12,363 bases of DNA, taken from positions 1 to 12,363 of the forward strand of contig JAFGQQ010000275.1 in NCBI GenBank assembly GCA_016935595.1, written 5' to 3'. The translations under genes and the position numbers were made by a program. The first letter of the stretch is position 1; each line of letters opens with the position of its first letter. The notes below the pieces were generated by a model. It did not search any database and was not told where the DNA came from. It was given only the letters and a program-made list of their open reading frames with translations. This document shows, in pieces, positions 7,244 to 12,363 of this stretch. The DNA comes from Bacteroidales bacterium. GTDB taxonomy: Bacteria > Bacteroidota > Bacteroidia > Bacteroidales > UBA10428.

Positions 7244-8317
7244 ATGGAAATTATTGCCTGGATAGGATTCTCTCAAAGCCTTTTCGCTGCGATTTTACTA
7301 ATTGCAAAAAGGAATGCTTCAGATCCTGATAAGATACTTGCCGCATGGCTTTCATTACTTGCTATTGAATTTCTAACATGTGCAATCGATTATAATGTAT
7401 TGGGATATCCAATATTATCCAGCTCTTTTCTTTTATTTAATCCTGCTTTTTATATTTATATCCGATCCTTAGTAGATAAGAATTTTAAACCGAAATGGAT
7501 ACAATTAATGCATTTATTGCCATTCATTGTTTTTGAAATAGGAGCTTATTTGCAGGAAGAAACAATATCATTACAAACTTTTTTTGAGTTCGATACTACC
7601 TTTCCTTTTCGTATGTTATTTGGCCTGGCAAATGTTTTATCGTGGTGGGGATATAATTTATACAGTATATGGCTTATTATTAAACACCGGAGAAATCTAA
7701 AAAATGAATTCTCTACCCTTGAGGGAACCAAAACATTAGGATGGATATTACTTGTAGCAATTTTTTATATTTTATACTGTACTGCTGCTTTTATTATGGG
7801 CGCTACTGTCATTATCGTTGGTGATAACCCGCTATTGCCCCATATTTACAACTATTCGGCATTACTTGGGTTAATCTATATTTTTAGCTTTTATGGATTA
7901 AAGCAAGAGCCCATTTTTAAAAAACCCCTTATTCAGGAAAAAGGAGGACGCTATAAAAAATCAGTTTTATCGGTGAAAAAGAAAAATGATATTAAAACCC
8001 TTCTATTAAATTATTTTGAAAAGGAAAAGCCATATCTTAATTCAGATTTAAATATGGATTTATTATCAGAGACATTAAAAATACCAAAGCATAATATTAC
8101 TGAAGTATTAAATACCGAGATTGGAAATAATTTTTTTCAATTTGTAAATAATTATCGCGTTAATGAAGTTAAAAAAATGCTGGATGATAAAAAGAACCTC
8201 TTTTCTATTGAAGCTATTGGTTATGAATGCGGATTTAACAGTAAGTCGTCCTTTTTTACTGTATTTAAGAATATTACCGGGATGACCCCGTTGCAATATA
8301 AATCTATAATAAAATAA
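7244..8317 (+). CDS. Membrane-anchored AraC-type transcriptional regulator
   Basis: This is a 357-residue protein in two parts. The first 220 residues hold about seven membrane helices (roughly 2-20, 31-50, 55-77, 85-103, 120-145, 165-192 and 200-219). After a basic linker, residues about 255-357 form an AraC-type DNA-binding domain. Its first helix-turn-helix lies around LLSETLKIPKHNITEVLN, and the second contains the family signature IEAIGYECGFNSKSSFFTVFK followed by the conserved GMTPLQY near the C-terminus. This seven-helix plus AraC layout is common in Bacteroidota and differs from soluble sugar-binding AraC proteins. The signal it senses is unknown. It is followed by an intrinsic terminator, then by the outer-membrane protein and exporter genes, which it may control. 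The ATG at 7244 lacks a Shine-Dalgarno sequence, and the protein begins immediately with the first helix, so the start looks right. Confidence 0.88.
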   Translation: MEIIAWIGFSQSLFAAILLIAKRNASDPDKILAAWLSLLAIEFLTCAIDYNVLGYPILSSSFLLFNPAFYIYIRSLVDKNFKPKWIQLMHLLPFIVFEIGAYLQEETISLQTFFEFDTTFPFRMLFGLANVLSWWGYNLYSIWLIIKHRRNLKNEFSTLEGTKTLGWILLVAIFYILYCTAAFIMGATVIIVGDNPLLPHIYNYSALLGLIYIFSFYGLKQEPIFKKPLIQEKGGRYKKSVLSVKKKNDIKTLLLNYFEKEKPYLNSDLNMDLLSETLKIPKHNITEVLNTEIGNNFFQFVNNYRVNEVKKMLDDKKNLFSIEAIGYECGFNSKSSFFTVFKNITGMTPLQYKSIIK

Positions 8318-8327
8318 TTCTGTATCG

Positions 8328-8353
8328 CCGCTCTCCAGAGCGGTTTTTTATTT
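8328..8353 (+). terminator. Intrinsic terminator of the AraC-type regulator gene
   Basis: CCGCTC at 8328-8333 and GAGCGG at 8338-8343 form a six-pair GC-rich stem with a TCCA loop, followed directly by TTTTTTATTT. It begins ten bases after the regulator's stop codon. This is a textbook rho-independent terminator and isolates the regulator from the downstream operon. Confidence 0.88.
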
Positions 8354-8480
8354 TCCAGACCGCGTGTCGCCATAGCTTTCGCCGACGGCCGTAGCCTTGC
8401 TCCTACGCCGTAACCGGCTACGGTGCAGGCGCATGGCGAAGGACTTAGCGGTGGCACAGGGGGGCGGTCCATAAATAAAA
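8346..8480. repeat. GC-rich 135-base imperfect palindrome (MITE-like or structured element)
   Basis: The block between 8355 and 8470 is about 68% GC by hand count in a window that is otherwise strongly AT-rich. Four nested complementary pairs span it: TTTTATTT (8346-8353) with AAATAAAA (8473-8480), GACCGC (8358-8363) with GCGGTC (8464-8469), TCGCCAT (8367-8373) with ATGGCGA (8433-8439), and CCGTAGCC (8389-8396) with GGCTACGG (8416-8423). The whole can fold as one long interrupted hairpin. No open frame in it looks like a gene. I saw no target-site duplication. It could be a miniature inverted-repeat element or a dispersed intergenic repeat; a structured RNA is possible but less likely, since it lies after a terminator and has no promoter of its own that I can see. 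Confidence 0.6.
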
Positions 8481-8495
8481 TTAAACCCCATACCC

Positions 8496-8546
8496 GGTTC
8501 AACTTTTAAAACCTGAACCTATTATTCTTGTTCAACTTTTAAAACC
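8496..8546 (+). repeat. Two 17-base direct repeats, 33-base period (candidate operator)
   Basis: GTTCAACTTTTAAAACC occurs without mismatch at 8497-8513 and 8530-8546. The start-to-start distance of 33 bases is about three helical turns, placing both copies on one face of the DNA. An inverted half, TGAACC at 8514-8519, mirrors GGTTCA at 8496-8501. The second copy ends 26 bases before the -7 element at 8573, so the copies sit near -40 to -55 and -70 to -90 relative to the expected start, where activators usually bind. The adjacent AraC-type regulator is a natural candidate ligand, by inference only. Confidence 0.6.
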
Positions 8547-8572
8547 CGCACTATTTCAGGCCTTTTTGAGAG

Positions 8573-8580
8573 TACTTTTG
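8573..8580 (+). promoter_or_regulatory. -7 promoter element of the outer-membrane protein/exporter operon
   Basis: TACTTTTG matches TAnnTTTG exactly and lies 27 bases before the ATG at 8608. No TTTG occurs at the -33 position, which would suit a promoter that depends on an activator bound to the repeats upstream. Confidence 0.5.
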
Positions 8581-8607
8581 TTATAAGGAATTAAAAATAG
8601 TATTAAA

Positions 8608-9972
8608 ATGAAAAAGTATATTCTATTATTTGCATGCCCATTGCTTTTCAGTATTGGAGTTAAGGCACAAGGTTTATTTGAAGGCACAATTGCGGCGTCA
8701 GAAGAGCAATCGGGAAATAATTCAGTTGAATTGAACGGATATGCACGTGGTTCTGCATTTGGAGCAGGCGAAAATTTCGATTATTCATCGGTATTTGGTG
8801 AATTCAGCCTGCAAAGCAAGTATTCGCACAACAAAACATTTTTATTTTCTGATGTTCGGTTCAGAAGCGGGCTAACCTTTAATGAAGATAACACAATTTT
8901 TGAAATTAAGGAAGCATACGCTGGTTATACCGGCGATAAACTTGATATATTGTTGGGAAACCAGATTATAGCATGGGGAAGGACTGATGGATTTAACCCG
9001 ACAAATAACATCACCCCAAACAATTATTTTTTCTTAACTGCAGATAACGATGACCAGAAAATGTCTAATTTTTTATTGAGGGCAAAATATCGTTTGACCC
9101 CGGAAATTGATTTCGATTTAATAGGGATTCCTTTTTATAAACCATCGGTTTACAGGTTCGATTTATTCGATCATAACGGAAATGATGTAAGTTTTTTAGA
9201 ACCTGTTATTCCTGACCGGTCATTTGAAAACAGTTCCTTTGCAATACGTCTTAATTTTGAATTGCCGAAAGCCGGTTTTTCGGTTTCCTGGTTCAGGGGG
9301 TATGACCCATTCTATGGTTATAATGTAGATACTATTACAGTAAATCCTGCCACATTTTCGTTATCAATTGAAAATATTGCAACACCATATTTAAAGAATA
9401 CAATCGGAGGTGACTTCTCAATACCTTTAAATTCCTGGATAATACGGGGTGAAGCAGCATACAATATTACCGGTGATGGTTACGACTCTTTAATGTATGT
9501 TCCAAACCCAGATTTATCGTATGTGATTGGAGCTGAAAAAACATTAAGCGGATTTACCACTATAGTCCAATATGTTGGTAAATATACACTGGATTTTACC
9601 GAATTAACAACACCAACTTTACTCGATCCTCTTAATCCTTTGGCTCAGTTACAATATGCACAGGAAGTGGTAATTAACGAATCGGCATTATTCAATCGAA
9701 AAATATTTCACCAACAGGAAGAAATGAACCATATTTTAACTTTAATGGTTACCAAATCGTTTGCTTATGATACCTGGAATGTTGAATTAGCAGGATATTA
9801 TGATATAACTTCTGAAGAATATCTTATCAGGCCGAAATTAACATGGAAACTAACAGATGCACTTTCAACCTCTGCCGGATATTCTTATATGAACGGACCG
9901 GAAAAGTCGGTTTTCAGTTATTCTAATGCTATTTTAAATGGAGGTTTTTTTGAACTTAAGGCTAATTTTTAA
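8608..9972 (+). CDS. DUF1302-like outer-membrane beta-barrel protein
   Basis: This is a 454-residue precursor. Residues 1-20 are a signal peptide (two lysines, a hydrophobic core, and Val-Lys-Ala before Gln21). The mature part alternates polar and aromatic residues in strand-sized blocks and ends in Phe, the usual signal for insertion by the BAM complex, so it is an outer-membrane barrel. The segment GNQIIAWGRTDG at residues 117-128, followed by an Asn-Pro-Thr-Asn turn, resembles the DUF1302 family, whose members carry a similar G-x-Q-x-x-x-WG-x-x-DG motif and are often encoded beside MMPL-type RND exporters. The exporter gene follows 14 bases later, so the two are surely co-transcribed. A role as the outer-membrane channel or acceptor for the exported compound is inferred. 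The family call is moderate, since the match is by motif and context only. Confidence 0.75.
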   Translation: MKKYILLFACPLLFSIGVKAQGLFEGTIAASEEQSGNNSVELNGYARGSAFGAGENFDYSSVFGEFSLQSKYSHNKTFLFSDVRFRSGLTFNEDNTIFEIKEAYAGYTGDKLDILLGNQIIAWGRTDGFNPTNNITPNNYFFLTADNDDQKMSNFLLRAKYRLTPEIDFDLIGIPFYKPSVYRFDLFDHNGNDVSFLEPVIPDRSFENSSFAIRLNFELPKAGFSVSWFRGYDPFYGYNVDTITVNPATFSLSIENIATPYLKNTIGGDFSIPLNSWIIRGEAAYNITGDGYDSLMYVPNPDLSYVIGAEKTLSGFTTIVQYVGKYTLDFTELTTPTLLDPLNPLAQLQYAQEVVINESALFNRKIFHQQEEMNHILTLMVTKSFAYDTWNVELAGYYDITSEEYLIRPKLTWKLTDALSTSAGYSYMNGPEKSVFSYSNAILNGGFFELKANF

Positions 9973-9986
9973 TTGAATAATACAAT

Positions 9987-12353
9987 ATGAGAAACGGAAA
10001 TTTTATAATTAAATACAAATGGTGGATTATAATTATTACTTTATTAATAGTTATTGCATCAATTATACCATTAACACGTGTTACAATAAATTCAGATCTT
10101 GAATCTTATCTTCCCGACGATATAGAGCCTAAAGTTAATACAGATAAAATTGCAGAATTATTTGGCGGCAGTGATATGGTTATAATGGTTTTTGAAACCG
10201 ATGACGTACTTAATCCTTCTACTTTAAAGAGAATACAAAAACTGAGCAGGGAGTTTAACAAATCGGCTGAAATCGAAAAAGTATTATCCCTTTTTGATAT
10301 GAACAGCATAAAAGGTGAAGACGGATTTATGCTTGTTGAGCCTGTTGTAGATGTTATTCCAAATTCTGATAAAAAAAGGGAGATACTTCGTAACGACATT
10401 AAAACCAATGATATGGCCTATAAATTAATTGTATCATCTGATTTTAAATACACCTTAATGATGCTTACTGCAGCTAATTCGGTTAAAGATGAAAAATTAA
10501 TGGAACTAGTTGAAAATAAACTTTCCGGTATTCCCGGTGAGGAAAAAGTAACTATTAACGGCCAGCCTTACTTAAGAAATGAAGCAAACCATAAAGTTGG
10601 CAGGGACATTATGTTACTTCTTCCAATTGGCTTATTTATAATGTTTTTATTTTTGTGGATAGCATTTAAAGAGAAACGCGGGGTTTTACTTCCATTTTCA
10701 GTAGTGATATTTTCAATTCTTATTGCTTTTTCATTAATACCGCTATTTGGATGGGAATTAAGTATAATTGGAATACTTATTCCAATAATGATGATTGCCA
10801 TTGCTAATAATTACGGGGTATATTTTATTACCAAATACCAGGAACTGAATGCAACCCGACCAGGAATTACTATGCCTCAAATTGTTAAAGAATCTTTTAA
10901 TTATTTAAAAAAACCTGTCTTATTATGTGGATTAACAACCATTGCAGGTGTTCTTGGACTGGCTGTGCATATTCTTAAACCAGCCAGGCAAATGGGCGTT
11001 ATTTCGGCAATTGCTATTGGGTTTGCTTTATTGGCAAGCCTTATATATATACCTTCTGTTATGTTATTATTGAAAAAAGGGAAAGTTCAGAAAAGTTATA
11101 CAGGGAGAAGTAACGGATTAATTGACAGAATATTAAACTCTTTTTCAAATTTTACTGCATATTTTCCACACAGGGTTGTTTATGTATTTGTTATTTTTTT
11201 AGTTATAGCTGCAATGGGTTTTTTCAAATTTAAGGTGGCTTCTGACCATAATAACATTCTTCCAAAAAATCATTCTTTTAATCAATCATTAGATATTATA
11301 AATAAAGACTTTGGAGGGAATAAAATCATTTCAGTTATGTTTGAAGGTGATATTAAAAATCCGGCAATCCTGAAAAACCTCGACCTTTATGAAATGGAAC
11401 TTGAACAAGTTCCCGGGGTGGGCAGCGTTACTTCCATTGCTACTGTGATTAAAAAAATCAGTACAGTTTTAAACGATCCCGGGGATGAATTGTATAATAA
11501 AATACCAGATTCACGCGAGGCTGTAGCTCAATATATTGAATTATATTCAATGAACGGGGACCCGAAAGATATTGAGCAAATGGTCGATTTTGATTATACA
11601 AAAGTTTTACTAACAGTTCAATACCAGGCAAAGAACATGAAAGAAGTAAATGCTGTTCAAAGTAAGGTAAATGAATTATTAAAAGACGACCCACATGCAT
11701 CAATAGTTGGAGGTTATAGCCTTGTAGAAAAAGAAATTTGCCAATCGGTTATTACCGGGCAATACAATTCACTCATATTCGCTTTTTTGGTTATTTTTAT
11801 TTTAATGTCGCTTATTTTTAAAAATCTTATAGCCGGATTGCTTGGTAGTTTACCACTTGCATTTGCTGTATTATCTACATTTGGCATTATGGGGTGGCTG
11901 GGCATAGAACTGAATATTGTAACTGCCTTGCTTTCATCAGTATCAATAGGGCTTGGGGTAGATTTTACCATACAAATGTTCTGGAAACTTAAAACTGAAA
12001 TTGTCTCAGGGCATTCGTATGCATCCGCAATTAAAATAGCATTAAAAACAATGGGAAGGGGAATCACAATAAACGCTTTTTCTGTAATGTTAGGTTTTTC
12101 GGTTCTTTTTTTATCTGCTTTTCCAATAATAAGGTCATTTGGGTTTTTAATAATTATATCTCTTTTCCTTTGCCTTACTTGTGCTTTGATATTAATTCCG
12201 GCATTATGTATATTAATAAAACCCAAATTTTTAGGGCCTTCATATCCGGAAATAAATATGCAAACAGTATTGCATTCAGAAAAAGAGATTAACGAAATCC
12301 CTTTTTGTGAAGCTGATTCAGAAAAGGAAGAAATTAAAGTAATTGAAAAATAA
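9987..12353 (+). CDS. RND superfamily exporter, MMPL type
   Basis: This is a 788-residue inner-membrane protein with the duplicated RND layout. Helix 1 (about 12-28) is followed by a periplasmic domain (30-205, starting with the typical LPDD segment at about 42-45) and helices 2-6 (about 206-360). Helix 7 (about 393-412), a second periplasmic domain (413-585) and helices 8-12 (about 590-745) make up the second half. A charged 43-residue cytoplasmic tail ends in tandem TAA stops. It has half the periplasmic size of AcrB-type pumps and fits the MMPL/COG1033 group that moves lipids and other hydrophobic molecules. The second half keeps the transmembrane Asp (GLGVDF, D659), but the first half has Asn-Asn-Tyr (274-276) where MmpL3-type proteins carry Asp-Tyr. 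The substrate is not evident. No partner membrane-fusion gene is seen; a lipoprotein-carrier-like gene often follows such pairs, but the window ends here. Confidence 0.9.
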   Translation: MRNGNFIIKYKWWIIIITLLIVIASIIPLTRVTINSDLESYLPDDIEPKVNTDKIAELFGGSDMVIMVFETDDVLNPSTLKRIQKLSREFNKSAEIEKVLSLFDMNSIKGEDGFMLVEPVVDVIPNSDKKREILRNDIKTNDMAYKLIVSSDFKYTLMMLTAANSVKDEKLMELVENKLSGIPGEEKVTINGQPYLRNEANHKVGRDIMLLLPIGLFIMFLFLWIAFKEKRGVLLPFSVVIFSILIAFSLIPLFGWELSIIGILIPIMMIAIANNYGVYFITKYQELNATRPGITMPQIVKESFNYLKKPVLLCGLTTIAGVLGLAVHILKPARQMGVISAIAIGFALLASLIYIPSVMLLLKKGKVQKSYTGRSNGLIDRILNSFSNFTAYFPHRVVYVFVIFLVIAAMGFFKFKVASDHNNILPKNHSFNQSLDIINKDFGGNKIISVMFEGDIKNPAILKNLDLYEMELEQVPGVGSVTSIATVIKKISTVLNDPGDELYNKIPDSREAVAQYIELYSMNGDPKDIEQMVDFDYTKVLLTVQYQAKNMKEVNAVQSKVNELLKDDPHASIVGGYSLVEKEICQSVITGQYNSLIFAFLVIFILMSLIFKNLIAGLLGSLPLAFAVLSTFGIMGWLGIELNIVTALLSSVSIGLGVDFTIQMFWKLKTEIVSGHSYASAIKIALKTMGRGITINAFSVMLGFSVLFLSAFPIIRSFGFLIIISLFLCLTCALILIPALCILIKPKFLGPSYPEINMQTVLHSEKEINEIPFCEADSEKEEIKVIEK

Positions 12354-12363
12354 TAACAAATAA

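Noticed and set aside
8221..8502. Minus-strand open frame of 93 codons across the GC-rich element.
   Set aside because: It overlaps the end of the AraC gene and a terminator, has no family resemblance, and its Pro/Ala/Arg-rich composition simply reflects the GC-rich inverted repeat.
8608..8640. Cys10 in the signal peptide of the barrel protein as a lipoprotein cleavage site.
   Set aside because: The hydrophobic stretch before it is too short and the preceding residues (Leu-Phe-Ala) do not form a proper lipobox; a signal peptidase I site after Ala20 fits better and the protein ends as a barrel.
11714..12226. Minus-strand open frame of 170 codons inside the exporter gene.
   Set aside because: It is a shadow of the strongly supported RND exporter on the plus strand; the translation shows no recognisable domain.

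Overview
The window is an AT-rich stretch of a chromosome from a member of the Bacteroidota. The phylum call rests on three things: exact matches to the Bacteroidota -7 promoter element TAnnTTTG ahead of several genes, mostly weak or absent Shine-Dalgarno sequences, and protein types common in that phylum (a seven-helix membrane AraC-type regulator; an outer-membrane barrel followed by an MMPL-type RND exporter). I cannot name a genus. All eight genes appear intact apart from the first, which runs off the left edge.

Left part (1-6344). A YbjJ-type major facilitator transporter reads leftward out of the window. Divergent from it is a three-gene module reading right. It contains a DUF485/YjcH-type small membrane protein, an ActP-type sodium:solute symporter with an extra periplasmic block of about 175 residues, and a 951-residue membrane sensor. 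The sensor has the order TM - sCache_2 - TM - PAS - PAS - CBS pair - DUF294 nucleotidyltransferase - DUF294 C-terminal domain. The likely logic is that the Cache domain reads a small carboxylate outside the membrane and the cytoplasmic nucleotidyltransferase changes the activity of the symporter or of linked metabolism. The coupling of an extracytoplasmic ligand receptor directly to a DUF294 nucleotidyltransferase is the most unusual thing in the window.

Middle (6341-8317). A calcineurin-like metallophosphoesterase reads left. Its stop codon shares the palindrome TTAA with the stop of the sensor gene, so the two genes meet tail to tail with a 4-base overlap. After a 147-base AT-rich divergent spacer, a membrane-anchored AraC-type regulator reads right and ends in a clear intrinsic terminator.

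Right part (8318-12363). The 290-base spacer after the regulator holds the terminator, a GC-rich (about two thirds GC by hand count) 135-base imperfect palindrome, two perfect 17-base direct repeats spaced 33 bases apart, and a TAnnTTTG promoter element. Next comes a two-gene operon: a DUF1302-like outer-membrane beta-barrel and, 14 bases later, an RND/MMPL-type exporter of 788 residues. The repeats sit where an activator would bind relative to that promoter, and the neighbouring AraC-type regulator is the obvious candidate. The barrel and exporter together suggest export of a lipid or other hydrophobic compound across the envelope; the substrate is not evident.
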